DNA from: Chitinimonas_A lacunae
GTDB taxonomy: Bacteria > Pseudomonadota > Gammaproteobacteria > Burkholderiales > Chitinimonadaceae
Length of the DNA stretch: 64,000 nt
Direction of reading: 5' to 3'
NCBI RefSeq assembly: GCF_042650885.1
Contig: NZ_JBHSBU010000001.1
Span: 4,650,001 to 4,714,000 of the forward strand
The notes under the pieces were generated by a model, which worked only from the letters and a program-made list of their open reading frames with translations, searched no databases and had not been told where the DNA came from. The translations under genes and the position numbers were made by a program. Below are positions 25,384 to 34,329 of this stretch, piece after piece; positions within the stretch are counted from its first letter, which is position 1, and each line of letters opens with the position of its first letter.

Positions 25384-25980
25384 TCAGGGTCGCTTATCGG
25401 CCTTGATCAGGGTAAAGGTGATGGTGGGCGAGACGCTACTGAGTTGCATCTCGACATCGTAGACGCCAAAGCCGGGAATCCCGACATTGGGCAAGACGGC
25501 CCGGCCGCTGTTCACCGCAAAGCTGTTTCCGTGCTGGCCGGTGTTGGCGATCATCTGGGCGCGCAATTCTCCGCCCGGAAAGCTCGTGCTGTGCAGATTG
25601 AAATACCATTTGCCGGCCAGCAGATCGGCTTCCTGGGCGGCAGTCAGAGTGACCGAGCCGCCGGCGCTGCCGGCATTGCTGAGGTTGCCAAGCTGCACAT
25701 CGATTACCACCGGCGCCGAGACCCCGGCGACGGCCGGGCCGTGGAAGTGGGCCATGGTGGCGGTGGAGCCGGCACTGAGGGTCCAGTTGTAGCTGTAGGT
25801 CAGGATACGGCTGGTGGTGTCGTAAGTGGCGGTCAGCCAGCCCTGGCCTGAGCTTTTGCTGGGCGGGACTTCCTGTTCGCCACTGAGGTTCAACATCGAA
25901 AAGGCATGGACTTCGGCCAGTGCTCCCGCCGACAGCACGGCGGCGAGCGAGGCGGCAAGGCAGGAGACGAGGGGGCGCAT
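25384..25980 (-). CDS. Exported CHRD-domain protein
   Basis: 198 residues with a signal peptide (1-~22, ending AGALA) and a CHRD domain (~30-145). Typical features are LSGEQEVPPSKSSGQGWLTATYD, MAHFHGPAVAG and KWYFNLHSTSFPGGELRAQM. CHRD domains occur in chordin and many secreted bacterial proteins; function in bacteria is not established. It appears monocistronic and is followed by a hairpin terminator. Confidence 0.88.
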   Translation of the reverse strand: MRPLVSCLAASLAAVLSAGALAEVHAFSMLNLSGEQEVPPSKSSGQGWLTATYDTTSRILTYSYNWTLSAGSTATMAHFHGPAVAGVSAPVVIDVQLGNLSNAGSAGGSVTLTAAQEADLLAGKWYFNLHSTSFPGGELRAQMIANTGQHGNSFAVNSGRAVLPNVGIPGFGVYDVEMQLSSVSPTITFTLIKADKRP

Positions 25981-26209
25981 GGCAGATTCCTTCCTGATAA
26001 GGATGGAATTTCAGCCTAGTCCGCAGCGGGGGTCAGGAAAATGCTGTCACTGCTGCGCCGACGGACGGCGTGCCGCGCTGCAACATCTGCGCCAGCCGAG
26101 CCGATGGGTTTGGGCAAGACGACGGACGGCGATTGAACGGCCGTGCAGAGCGGCGTCGGATAAGCCATGTTGATAGGGTGATGTGCCCAGTCGATGGAGG
26201 AGCGTTGCG

Positions 26210-26569
26210 ATGGCCAGCCATTCCACCGCCGAGACCGTATCCCTGTCTCACCTGTTGTATCTCTATCTATGGCCGTTCTGGATGTTCCAGGACGTCAATA
26301 GCGGCACCCAGCTCGAACGGGCGGCTGCCTATCGCCATAACCGGGAGAAGCGGGTGTATCTGCCCGGTTATATCTGCAAATGGTCGATCCTGTTCGGCCT
26401 GGCTACTCAATTGATTGCCGCCAGCGAGGCACTGGCCGAGGCGGGCCTGCTGTCCCCGTTTTTGAGCGTGGCCTTCGAGGGACTGATCGGGGTGTTTGCC
26501 AGCGTGGCGTTTGTCGTGCTGCTACAGACCGGTGTGGTGTATGTGTTCTTGTGCCGTTGGCGTCAGTAG
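26210..26569 (+). CDS. Small uncharacterised membrane protein
   Basis: 119 residues from the ATG at 26210, fixed by GGAGGAG 9 bases upstream. Two or three membrane helices: LLYLYLWPFWMF, WSILFGLATQLIAASEAL, and VAFEGLIGVFASVAFVVLLQTGVVYVF. The QLERAAAYRHNREKRVYLPGY loop is cytosolic or periplasmic. No family is recognised. A bidirectional terminator follows, shared with the cold-shock gene. Confidence 0.75.
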   Translation: MASHSTAETVSLSHLLYLYLWPFWMFQDVNSGTQLERAAAYRHNREKRVYLPGYICKWSILFGLATQLIAASEALAEAGLLSPFLSVAFEGLIGVFASVAFVVLLQTGVVYVFLCRWRQ

Positions 26570-26584
26570 TGAGGCGGCCGGGCA

Positions 26585-26616
26585 ATAAAAAACCCGGCCG
26601 AAGCCGGGTTTTTCTT
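26585..26616. terminator. Bidirectional Rho-independent terminator
   Basis: AACCCGGC / GCCGGGTT stem with CGAA loop; A-run before and T-run after. It serves the convergent membrane-protein and csp genes. Confidence 0.9.
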
Positions 26617-26633
26617 ACTTCAAGCGGGGCTGA

Positions 26634-26837
26634 TTAGGCCGGCTTGATGTTCGACGCTTGCTTGCCTTTCGGGCCAGTCGTCACGTCGAAGGTCACGCGT
26701 TGGTTTTCAGCCAGGCTCTTGAAGCCTTGGGTCTGAATTTGCGAGAAGTGAGCGAACAGGTCTTCACCGCCGCCGTCGGGGGTAATGAAACCGAAACCTT
26801 TGGCGTCGTTGAACCACTTGACGGTACCAGTTGCCAT
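26634..26837 (-). CDS. Cold-shock protein (CspA family)
   Basis: 67 residues, the standard size of CspA-type RNA chaperones. RNP1 KGFGFITP and RNP2 DLFAHFS are intact, and the N-terminal TGTVKWFNDA is conserved. The start is the ATG of MATGTV; AAGGA lies 8-12 bases before it. Which CspA paralogue this is cannot be told from one sequence. Confidence 0.96.
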   Translation of the reverse strand: MATGTVKWFNDAKGFGFITPDGGGEDLFAHFSQIQTQGFKSLAENQRVTFDVTTGPKGKQASNIKPA

Positions 26838-27156
26838 CGTGCTGTATCCTTGTTGGGTAATAAAGTGAAACGGGCGATTGCCCACGCTGCCGGACGATCA
26901 AACAAGGGACTGGCGAACCGGGGCGCCTGAGGCGCGAGACTGCCAAAGAACCTGCTTATTGAATTGCCTGCGACCCGCAGTTTACTGCGGTGTGAGGCTG
27001 TTCGGCAAATGGTTTATCGCGAGCTGCGACGCGAGCCTAGTCCTCTGCGAGAATGGCGTCAATATATCGTTTCCCCGTCTAAAGCGTTTGTTGCCTTTTT
27101 GCGTTTTTATCCCTTGTTCGGAATGGGAAAATTCCCATTATCTTTTTTGCGGGTTT
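26838..27156 (-). promoter_or_regulatory. Upstream region of csp, probably a structured 5' UTR
   Basis: 319 bases between csp and the 3' end of moeA without a gene. On the minus strand it contains a perfect dyad CCGCAG-TAAA-CTGCGG and a GCGCC-TCA-GGCGC dyad upstream of the ribosome site. Long structured leaders are usual for cspA-type genes; that this one is a thermosensor is inference. The far third is AT-rich. Confidence 0.4.
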
Positions 27157-28368
27157 TCAAAGCAGATTTTCCAATGGCAGAAAATCCACCCGCTCGCCTG
27201 GCCTGACAGTGCGTCCCGGCGTCAGATCGACCAGACCGTCTGCCCAGCATAAAGCGCTCATAACGGCCGATCCCTGATTGGAGTGGATTGTCACTTGCAG
27301 CATCCCATCCGTTCCCATTTCCAAACGTCCACGCAGAAATTCGCGCCGCTTGTCGGGTTGTGGCCAGCTAAACGCTGCCGGCAGCGATAAGCGGCGTGGC
27401 GCGGCAGGCTGGGCACCCTGGCTTTTAAGCAGGAAGGGCCGTGCCAGCAGACAGAAAGTCAGAAAGGTCGAGACCGGATTGCCCGGCAGCCCGAGAAAGG
27501 CCGCCTGCCCGATCCGGCCAAACGCCAGCGGTTTGCCCGGCTTGATGGCAATGCGCCATAGATCGAGCTGGCCGAGCCGCTCGACGACGGCTTTGACATG
27601 ATCCTCCTCGCCGACCGATACCCCGCCTGAAGTCATCACCACATCGTTTTCCGCCGCAGCCTGCGCCAGCGCCACCTCAGTGGCTCCCGGGTCGTCGGCG
27701 ATATTGCCGTAGTCGCTGACCGTACAGCCCAGCCTCTCCAGCAGTGCCAGCAGCGAGAAACGGTTGGCGTTATAGATAGCGCCCGGCGGCAGCGGCTCGC
27801 CCGGCAGTACCAGCTCATCGCCGGTGAACAGCACGCCCACCCGCAGGCGGGGCCGCACCATCACTTCGGCGATCCCGACCGAGGCCAGCAGCGCCAGATG
27901 CTGCGGCGTGAGCCGGGTGCCGGCCGAGACCAGCCGGTCGCCCAATGCAATATCGTTGCCGCGCAGCCGGATATGCTGGCCCGGCCGCACACTGGCTTGC
28001 AGCTCGACCCAGCCATCGCCGGCGACGGCTTCTTCCTGCGGCACCACGGCATTGGTGCCGGGCGGCACTGGTGCGCCGGTGAAAATCCGGGCGGCCTCCC
28101 CGACGGACAAGGGTGTGCCGACCGCCCCGGCGGCAATACGCTGGGTAACGGGCAGCCGCGCCGGCAAGGTGGTGAAATCGCTCAGATGCAGGGCATAACC
28201 ATCCATCGCACTATTGTCGAAGCCCGGCACATCGAGCGGGGCGGCCAGATCGGTGGCCAGCACCCGACCATCGGCGACGGCAAGCGCCACGGTTTCGTGC
28301 CCGGTCAGCGGGGTAGCGGCCTCCAGCAACTGCGTCAAGGCGTCATCGAAGGAGAGAAGCGGCGTCAT
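27157..28368 (-). CDS. moeA: Molybdopterin molybdenumtransferase MoeA
   Basis: 403 residues from MTPLLSFDDALTQLL. MoeA inserts molybdate into adenylylated molybdopterin. Visible landmarks: DVPGFDNSAMDGYAL (domain I), RIFTGAPVPPGTNAVVPQEE, the MPT-binding VMTSGGVSVGEEDHVK motif (~245-260) and GLPGNPVSTFLTF. It lies downstream of moaA on the same strand, separated by ~165 bases that hold a weak repeat copy. Confidence 0.95.
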   Translation of the reverse strand: MTPLLSFDDALTQLLEAATPLTGHETVALAVADGRVLATDLAAPLDVPGFDNSAMDGYALHLSDFTTLPARLPVTQRIAAGAVGTPLSVGEAARIFTGAPVPPGTNAVVPQEEAVAGDGWVELQASVRPGQHIRLRGNDIALGDRLVSAGTRLTPQHLALLASVGIAEVMVRPRLRVGVLFTGDELVLPGEPLPPGAIYNANRFSLLALLERLGCTVSDYGNIADDPGATEVALAQAAAENDVVMTSGGVSVGEEDHVKAVVERLGQLDLWRIAIKPGKPLAFGRIGQAAFLGLPGNPVSTFLTFCLLARPFLLKSQGAQPAAPRRLSLPAAFSWPQPDKRREFLRGRLEMGTDGMLQVTIHSNQGSAVMSALCWADGLVDLTPGRTVRPGERVDFLPLENLL

Positions 28369-28446
28369 CACGGTCTCGGCTGAAAAAGTTGAAGGAAGTG
28401 GCGCAAGGCGCGGGCCTGGGCCGTGCAAGATGGAAAAATCGATTGA

Positions 28447-28513
28447 TGGAAATTATTCGGCCAAATGTCTTCAAGACATATGGCGGTTAATAAGAGGAAT
28501 GGAAATATTCCTC
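28447..28513 (+). repeat. AT-rich dispersed repeat, weak copy
   Basis: GGAAATTATTC, AATGTCTTCAAGACATATGG and, further on, TTAATAAGAGGAATGGAAAT resemble the repeat but with more differences. The inner ATGTCTTCAAGACAT is a perfect palindrome apart from its centre. It lies 21 bases from the moaA stop. Confidence 0.35.
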
Positions 28514-28533
28514 AATCCGTACCCCACGATATC

Positions 28534-29520
28534 CTAACCGCCGGTATACGCCATCACCCGGATGATCTTACCCGGCTGTTCACGAAATTCGTGCCGCTCG
28601 GGCTTGCGGTCGATTGCCTGGCGCAGGGCAGCGTCAAGTCCTGCCTCGTCGATTCCGGCGCGCAGCAAGGGTCGCAGTGCGAGCTTGTCTTCCTGGCCGA
28701 GGCAGAGGTAGAGCGTGCCGTCGCAGGTCAGGCGGACCCGGTTGCAGGTGGCGCAGAAATGTTGCGAGATCGGTGTGATATAGCCCAGGGTGAAGGCGCC
28801 GTCGTGGCTGCGCCAGTAGCGGGCCGGACCGCCGCCCAGCTCAAGCGTCGAGGCCGTGAGCGAGAAGCGCTCGGCCAGACGCTGGATATGGGGTTGCAGA
28901 TCGATATAGGCCGCATTGCGGCCACCCTCGCCGATCGGCATCGCTTCGATCAGCCGCAGGATAAAGCCGTGTTCGAGGCAATAGGCCACCAGATCGTCGA
29001 GTTCGTCTTCATTGAGACCGGCCTGGACCACGGTATTGATCTTGATCGGGGCAAAGCCGGCCGCTCGGGCGGCGTCGAGTCCCGCCAGCACCTTGGCCAG
29101 CGCATCGCGGCCGGCGGCGCGGGCAAAGCGCTCGGGCCGCAGCGAGTCGAGGCTGACATTGAGCCGGTCGACGCCGGCGCGGCGCAGTGTTTCGGCTTGT
29201 TGGGCCAGGCCGGTGGCATTGGTGGAAAGGGAAAGGTCGGCAAGTCCAGGTAGCGCTTTGAGGCGGGAAGCCAGTTCCGCCAGATTGCGCCGCAGCAGCG
29301 GCTCGCCGCCGGTGAGCCGTACCCGCCGGGTACCAAGCCGGACAAAGGCTGCTACCACCCGCTCGATCTCAGCGAAGGTCAGCCAGTCAGCCGGTTCTTC
29401 GAAATCCTTGAAGCCCTTGGGCAGGCAGTAAGTGCAGCGCAGGTCACAGCGGTCGGTGACGCTGAGGCGCAGATAATCGATACGGCGACCGAAACGGTCG
29501 ATCAGGCTGGGATCGGGCAT
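28534..29520 (-). CDS. moaA: GTP 3',8-cyclase MoaA
   Basis: 328-residue radical-SAM enzyme for the first step of molybdopterin synthesis. The SAM cluster motif is CDLRCTYC (~25-32), then LTGGEPLLRR, and a second [4Fe-4S] site is CATCNRVRLTCDGTLYLC. The C-terminal GG needed for 5'-dA chemistry is present (YTGG). Transcribed toward moeA. No moaB/C/D/E genes are nearby. Confidence 0.96.
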   Translation of the reverse strand: MPDPSLIDRFGRRIDYLRLSVTDRCDLRCTYCLPKGFKDFEEPADWLTFAEIERVVAAFVRLGTRRVRLTGGEPLLRRNLAELASRLKALPGLADLSLSTNATGLAQQAETLRRAGVDRLNVSLDSLRPERFARAAGRDALAKVLAGLDAARAAGFAPIKINTVVQAGLNEDELDDLVAYCLEHGFILRLIEAMPIGEGGRNAAYIDLQPHIQRLAERFSLTASTLELGGGPARYWRSHDGAFTLGYITPISQHFCATCNRVRLTCDGTLYLCLGQEDKLALRPLLRAGIDEAGLDAALRQAIDRKPERHEFREQPGKIIRVMAYTGG

Positions 29521-30041
29521 GGCGGCGCGGCTGGCAAGTCTTCCTGGTAGGTCGAGCTGAAGGCCCGAGGCTTACAGTGTGGCCGAAGGCTGGCTGCGAC
29601 GGCCAGCAGAAATCATTGAACGAACCTAAAAAAACGGCGCGTCTCCCAAGGAAACGCGCCGCGATCGGTCGGACCGAAATGGCCCAATATCAGACTCCCC
29701 AACGAATCTGGAGCAATCCGGCTTGCCGTCAAGCCAGGCTCGTCTGCCTCAATGCAGCAAGCGTGCCAGGGACGTGGCGGCGACAAAGTGGCTATGGATT
29801 GATTTTAAGTGGCTGATATTGCTTGGATATTTTTTGTTCCGGCAATCCGGGTGCTCCCTGTCTCCCCGCCAGCCTCCCACACTGCGCCATAAAGAGGCAG
29901 CAATGCACCAAAGCGAGGCAGGACAGGGGCGGGCGGCGCACTATCGGCAGGGCTTGTCAATCGTCGGAGTCTCTACTCTATCGGAAAGCAGCGAAATACT
30001 TGAGAATGCCCGCTCGACCAATCTCAGCGCAGTGCGAGGCC
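29521..30041. other. Gap between moaA and amino-acid permease, with an orphan hairpin
   Basis: 521 bases. A long open frame running into the permease is present, but codon use and sequence before residue ~74 are not family-like, so the permease start is placed at 30042. The main structure is the hairpin at 29632-29662. The remainder shows no gene that I can support. Confidence 0.5.
29632..29662 (-). terminator. Orphan intrinsic terminator on the minus strand
   Basis: On the minus strand GGCGCGT / ACGCGCC forms a stem with a ~9-base loop and is followed by a run of seven T. No annotated minus-strand gene lies upstream of it (the permease is on the plus strand), so it may end an unannotated short RNA or be the back side of a two-way element. 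Confidence 0.55.
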
Positions 30042-30842
30042 ATGGATTTTCTGAATTTCTGGAAGTCGATGCAAGAGAGTGTGCCAGTGCTCCAGCAGGT
30101 GCGACTCGACATCGTCTGGGAATACCGCGAACTGTTCCTCGACGGGGCGTGGATGACCATCAAGATCACCCTGATTGCCGTCCTGCTGGGCACGCTGATC
30201 GGCCTGATCGGCGGCATGGCCCGCCTGGCTGAGGTGCGGCATGGGCCGTGGCGTCTGCCGGTGCGTTGGTTGGTCCGCATGCCGGCCACGGCCTATGTCA
30301 CCTTCTTTCGCGGAACGCCGCTGTTTGTGCAGATTCTGCTGATCCATTTCGCGATTCTGCCCAGTCTGATCCATCCGACGGACGGTGTATTGATAGCGGG
30401 CGAGCTGGCCCGTACGCTGCGCCAGGAGTACGGCGCCTTTATGTCCGGTCTGGTGGCGCTGACGCTCAATGCCGGCGCCTATATCACCGAAATCTTCCGG
30501 GCCGGCATTCAGTCGATCCACCGTGGCCAGACCGAGGCGTCCCGCTCGCTCGGGATGACCTACTGGCAGACCATGCGCTATGTGGTGATTCCGCAGGCTT
30601 TCCGCCGCATGCTGCCGCCGCTGGGTAATGAAGCGATCATGTTGCTCAAGGATTCTTCCCTGGTGTCGGCCATCGGTCTGTCCGAGATGGTCTATGCCGC
30701 GCGTACCGCTGCTGGTGCCTATTCCCGCTTTTGGGAGCCTTATCTGGCGATTGCCTTTGCCTATCTGATCATGACCCTGGTGCTGGCTGCCTTGGTCGAA
30801 CGGCTGGAGAAGCGTTATCAGGCGGCCGGGGGGATTCACTGA
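30042..30842 (+). CDS. Amino-acid ABC transporter permease (HisM/GltK family)
   Basis: 266 residues from MDFLNFWKSMQES. About five to six membrane helices. The N-terminal GAWMTIKITLIAVLLGTLIG and PATAYVTFFRGTPLFVQILLIHF match polar amino-acid permeases, and the EAA loop for the ATPase is EASRSLGMTYWQTMRYVVIPQAFRRMLPPLGNE. No ATPase or binding protein is adjacent on this strand. The binding protein at 32349 lies beyond the kinase on the other strand and may be a partner, but this is not shown. Confidence 0.9.
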   Translation: MDFLNFWKSMQESVPVLQQVRLDIVWEYRELFLDGAWMTIKITLIAVLLGTLIGLIGGMARLAEVRHGPWRLPVRWLVRMPATAYVTFFRGTPLFVQILLIHFAILPSLIHPTDGVLIAGELARTLRQEYGAFMSGLVALTLNAGAYITEIFRAGIQSIHRGQTEASRSLGMTYWQTMRYVVIPQAFRRMLPPLGNEAIMLLKDSSLVSAIGLSEMVYAARTAAGAYSRFWEPYLAIAFAYLIMTLVLAALVERLEKRYQAAGGIH

Positions 30843-30861
30843 CGCCGGAGATGTTTCAAGC

Positions 30862-30896
30862 AAAACGCCCATCGAAACCGATGGGCGTTTTGCTAT
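30862..30896. terminator. Bidirectional Rho-independent terminator
   Basis: AAAACGCCCATCG / CGATGGGCGTTTT stem with a short loop, 20 bases after the permease stop. Confidence 0.9.
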
Positions 30897-30909
30897 GGCG
30901 ACAGCTGTT

Positions 30910-30980
30910 GAAGGAAAAGATCCTGTCTTTTCATTGCAAGGCCGGGTACTGGATTGAGAAGAAAAGAAATATTTCTTGAA
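30910..30980 (+). repeat. AT-rich dispersed repeat, weak copy
   Basis: AAGGAAAAGATCCTGTC, then CATTGCAAGG, then AGAAAAGAAATATTTCTTGA resemble the consensus with several differences. It ends 6 bases from the stop codon of the minus-strand kinase gene. Confidence 0.4.
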
Positions 30981-30985
30981 TCCTT

Positions 30986-32221
30986 CTAGCGATCACGCGG
31001 TTCCCGCTTCTTGGCCGGTGGGCAGTCGCCTTTATGGATGCAGTCCCAATGCTTTTGCCAGAAGGAGCGGTTGTCGGGGGCTTTGGCGCTCTGGATCGGC
31101 TGGGTAGGCAGCACTTCGATCTCGTCTTGCTGCGGCAAGGGTTGGGGCTCGCTGCTGCTGGCCGTGGCGGTCGGCAGCGGCTCGGGAGGAGTGGTGAGCA
31201 AGGGGACGGCTGCGGCGCCGGGTGCAAGTGGCGGGTCGGTGGGTTCGCTCGGAGCGCTTGGCTTGTCGAGCGCGACGATATCGAGTTCGGGCGCCGGGGT
31301 GGATTGCCACCAGATCACGCCACCCAGCAGCAGGGCCGCGCCACCTGCCAGCGCCAGCATGCGGCGCGAGGGCATACGGCTGCTGCGGCGGGACGACTGG
31401 CTGCCGATGGGCCGGGGTGTCGGGGCGGCCAGCATTGCCAGTGCCTGTTCGGCATCGGCAAAGCGCTGGTTACGATCCTTTTTGAGGCAGCGCATGATCA
31501 GTTGCGCCAGCGTATCGGGCACCGCCGGATTGATGGCGCGTGGATCGGCCGGTTCTTCGTAGAGGATGCGGTAGACCGTGCTGGCGAGCTGTTCGCTATC
31601 GAAGGGTGCCACGCCCGTGGCTGCCTGGTAGAGCACCACGCCGGCGGCGAACAGGTCGGCGCGGCCGTCGACCCGTTTGCTCTGGATCTGCTCGGGTGCC
31701 ATATAGCCGGGCGAGCCGATCAGGGCGCCGGTACGGGTCAGGTCGTTGCTGGGAAGTTGGGCGATGCCGAAATCGGTGATCTTGAGCCGGCCATCGCTCG
31801 TCAGCATCAGATTGGCCGGTTTGATATCGCGATGGACCACATCGCGGGCATGGGCATAGGCCAGGGCGTCAAACAGCTGGCGGGCCAGCTCTTCGAGTTC
31901 GTCGGGCGGCAGGCGGCCTTCGTGTTCGAGCACCTGACGCAGGGTACGGCCTTCGACCAGCTCCATGGCCAGATAGGACTGACCGTCGATCTCGCCGCAT
32001 TCATAGACCGTGATAATGGCCGCGTGGTTGAGCCGGGCGGCCGAGCGGGCTTCGAGTTGCAGCCTAGCGTTGTATTCGGCCCGGTGGCTGGCGTCGAGAT
32101 GCAGATGCAGCACCTTGAGCGCCACCGGGCGATCGAGCCGCTCATCGACGGCACGATAGACCACGCCCATAGCGCCTTGGCCCAGCACTTCGGTGATGCG
32201 GTAGTAAGCAAGCCTGTCCAT
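30986..32221 (-). CDS. Membrane-anchored Ser/Thr protein kinase (PknB-like)
   Basis: 411 residues. Hanks-type kinase domain ~6-270: G-loop GQGAMGVVY, VALKVL (Lys), catalytic HRDIKPANLM, DFGIAQ and APEQ. One membrane helix (~290-305, MLALAGGAALLLGGVIWW) joins it to a short extracytoplasmic Pro/Ser-rich region ending in a small Cys-containing segment (WQKHWDCIHKGDCPPAKK). No PASTA repeats. The extracytoplasmic part may be a sensor; targets are unknown. It is transcribed away from the binding-protein gene's 3' end, which lies 127 bases upstream on the same strand, so an operon is possible. Confidence 0.9.
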   Translation of the reverse strand: MDRLAYYRITEVLGQGAMGVVYRAVDERLDRPVALKVLHLHLDASHRAEYNARLQLEARSAARLNHAAIITVYECGEIDGQSYLAMELVEGRTLRQVLEHEGRLPPDELEELARQLFDALAYAHARDVVHRDIKPANLMLTSDGRLKITDFGIAQLPSNDLTRTGALIGSPGYMAPEQIQSKRVDGRADLFAAGVVLYQAATGVAPFDSEQLASTVYRILYEEPADPRAINPAVPDTLAQLIMRCLKKDRNQRFADAEQALAMLAAPTPRPIGSQSSRRSSRMPSRRMLALAGGAALLLGGVIWWQSTPAPELDIVALDKPSAPSEPTDPPLAPGAAAVPLLTTPPEPLPTATASSSEPQPLPQQDEIEVLPTQPIQSAKAPDNRSFWQKHWDCIHKGDCPPAKKREPRDR

Positions 32222-32348
32222 ACCACTATTTTACGGTTTACCGAGATGGCACTGTTGATCAATTTCCAGGGCGGAAGAAAACGGCGCCGTCCGCAGCGGC
32301 CGATGATAGACGGCCCCGGCTGAACGGTCGGTGAAGCGGGGCGGGGGG

Positions 32349-33074
32349 TCAGTGCCAGGTCGAGATGATGCGCTCCAGCGTGCCATCGCGGCGTAGTTTT
32401 TCCAGTCCCTGGGCAAAGCGGTCGGCCTTGTCATTGTCGCCGCGCTGAAAGCCCACATAGCGTGCCACTTCAGCCAGCGGTTTGGGCAGAAGCTTGATGC
32501 GGTCGATCACTCCCTGTTGACGTGCCAGATAAAGCAGCTGGGTTTTGTCCCCGACGATCAGATCGACCCGCTTGACCATCAGCTTCTGCAACAGCTGCGC
32601 CGGACTGGTGGCGCCGGCATCCTTGCGCAGATAGCTCGCCTTGTCGAAGGCATCGGTATAGGCAAAGCCATGCACCGTACCAATGGTATAGGGCGCCAGG
32701 TCGGACAGCTCGTTATAGCTGATGTCCATCTCGCTACGGGTCATGAATACCGTCACGCCGAAGCGTATCGGCCCGACCAGCCGGTACTGCGCCATCCGTT
32801 CAGGGGTGCCGACGAACTGGTAGGCCATATCGACCATTTTGGCATCAAGCATTTTCTTGACCCGTTCCCACGGATAGAGTTCGAGGTCAAACGGCTGGCC
32901 GATGGCTTGCAAGGTGGCGGTGACGATATCGGTATCGAGCCCGGCCGGGCGCTGGGTGGCAGGATCGAGAAAGCTATACGGTGGAAAGGCATTGTCGGCT
33001 GCCACGATCCACCGTTCGGCCCGGGCTGACAGTGCCAGCAATGTCAGTCCTATCCATATCCATGCACGCATCAC
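32349..33074 (-). CDS. Periplasmic solute-binding protein (family 3)
   Basis: 241 residues with a signal peptide (1-~19, ending SARA). The mature protein has the family 3 fold of amino-acid-binding proteins: AADNAFPPYSFLDPATQRPAGLDTDIV, WERVKKMLDAKMVDMA and VDLIVGDKTQLLYLARQ. Ligand unknown. It lies upstream of the kinase on the same strand. Such stand-alone proteins (PBPb) can serve ABC uptake or sensing. Confidence 0.85.
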   Translation of the reverse strand: MMRAWIWIGLTLLALSARAERWIVAADNAFPPYSFLDPATQRPAGLDTDIVTATLQAIGQPFDLELYPWERVKKMLDAKMVDMAYQFVGTPERMAQYRLVGPIRFGVTVFMTRSEMDISYNELSDLAPYTIGTVHGFAYTDAFDKASYLRKDAGATSPAQLLQKLMVKRVDLIVGDKTQLLYLARQQGVIDRIKLLPKPLAEVARYVGFQRGDNDKADRFAQGLEKLRRDGTLERIISTWH

Positions 33075-33134
33075 CGTCTCCTGTGGCCGTCGATGGCATC
33101 GACAGATTCACTATAAGCCACTGTTATCACGGTG

Positions 33135-33548
33135 CTACTCGTCGTCGTGCTGCCTGAGTGCCTCCTCCATATCGGCCAGCAGAATATTGAGCGCGTCGCT
33201 GGAAATGCGGATTTCACTGAGCGACAGACCCAGCGACAGCAGCATCAAGGCCAGGCTGATGCCGAATACCCACTGGGCCGGCCATTGCCAGCCCAGCAGC
33301 ACCAGAAACATCGACAGTACGCATAAGAACATGCTGCCCACGCCGACGGCCTGCATGCGCCGGATCAGGATCACCCGGCGGCGCAGGTTGGCGATCTGAC
33401 GCAGGAGCTTGGGCGAGGGCGAGCGCTGGTAGGCGTCGTAGAGCTGGCGGATCACGCTCGACAGGCCGAGAAAGCGGTTGGTATAGGCCAACAGCAGCAG
33501 CGAGATGGCCGGAAACAGCACGGCCGGCACATTGATCGACATCTCCAC
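33135..33548 (-). CDS. DUF2721-like membrane protein
   Basis: 137 residues with three hydrophobic segments (AVLFPAISLLLLAYTNRFL, VGVGSMFLCVLSMFLVLLGW, WVFGISLALMLLSLGLSLSE). The layout, with a conserved RQLYDAYQR-type segment and an ISSDALNILL helix after the last span, matches DUF2721. No biochemical role is known. It starts at MEMSIN or MSIN. It follows the peroxiredoxin gene with a 10-base gap. Confidence 0.82.
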   Translation of the reverse strand: MEMSINVPAVLFPAISLLLLAYTNRFLGLSSVIRQLYDAYQRSPSPKLLRQIANLRRRVILIRRMQAVGVGSMFLCVLSMFLVLLGWQWPAQWVFGISLALMLLSLGLSLSEIRISSDALNILLADMEEALRQHDDE

Positions 33549-33558
33549 CGGGCGGGGC

Positions 33559-34083
33559 TCAGTTGGCCTTGCTGAGCTGACGCAGGTCGGCGGCGACCTG
33601 CTTGGCGTAAGTCTTGGTATCGATATCGGTGTAGCGCTTCACCACGCGGCCTTGCGGGTTGATCAGAAAGCTATGGCGCTTAGCCAGCTTCATCACCCCC
33701 AGATTGTGGAGGGCGCCATAAGCCTCGGCGACCTTGCCGTCGGGGTCGGCCAGCAGGGTAAAGGGGAGTTCATATTTCTTGCCGAAGGCCTGAATCGCCG
33801 CCACCGAGTCGGTGCTCACCCCGACGACTTCGGCACCCAGCGCACGCAACACCACGATCTCGTCGCGAAAGCCGCAGGCTTCTTCAGTGCAGCCGGGCGT
33901 GTCGGCCTTGGGATAGAAATACAGCACCACCCATTTGCCACGGAATTCCTCCAACGCACGTGGTTTGCCGTGCTGGTCGTTGAGGGCGAAGATCGGGGCC
34001 GCTTCGCCAACAGCCGGGGCGGCGAGGGCCGGGGCCGCCGCGACCAGGGCGGCCAGGGCCAGGGAAATCAGCTTGCTACGCAT
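33559..34083 (-). CDS. Periplasmic peroxiredoxin (BCP/PrxQ type)
   Basis: 174 residues from MRSKLISLALAALVAAAPALAAP, a signal peptide that places it in the periplasm, unlike cytosolic Bcp. The peroxidatic cysteine is in TPGCTEEACGFRD with the second Cys five residues later, the atypical two-Cys PrxQ arrangement. VVGVSTDSVAAIQAFGKKYELPFTLLAD is typical. It reduces hydrogen peroxide or alkyl hydroperoxides. Downstream DUF2721 gene is likely co-transcribed. Confidence 0.9.
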   Translation of the reverse strand: MRSKLISLALAALVAAAPALAAPAVGEAAPIFALNDQHGKPRALEEFRGKWVVLYFYPKADTPGCTEEACGFRDEIVVLRALGAEVVGVSTDSVAAIQAFGKKYELPFTLLADPDGKVAEAYGALHNLGVMKLAKRHSFLINPQGRVVKRYTDIDTKTYAKQVAADLRQLSKAN

Positions 34084-34329
34084 GGGAATCGCTCTCTTTC
34101 GCTTGCGAAAGCCTGAGGCCGGCGGCAGGAAGAACGCACGCAGAATCGGGCTCAGGCGACAGGATGGGATCAGGACCAGACCCGGCCGACCGGGTCGATA
34201 ATGGCGCTTATTATCGTCCCGCCCGCAGCAGCCGAACAAGCGCCTGCGGGCTATTCCGCTATACCTTCCTTTCGCGGCATAGGTATAATCTGCGCCACTT
34301 TGCGGAAAGCGCCCCTGTGCCACCGCCTG

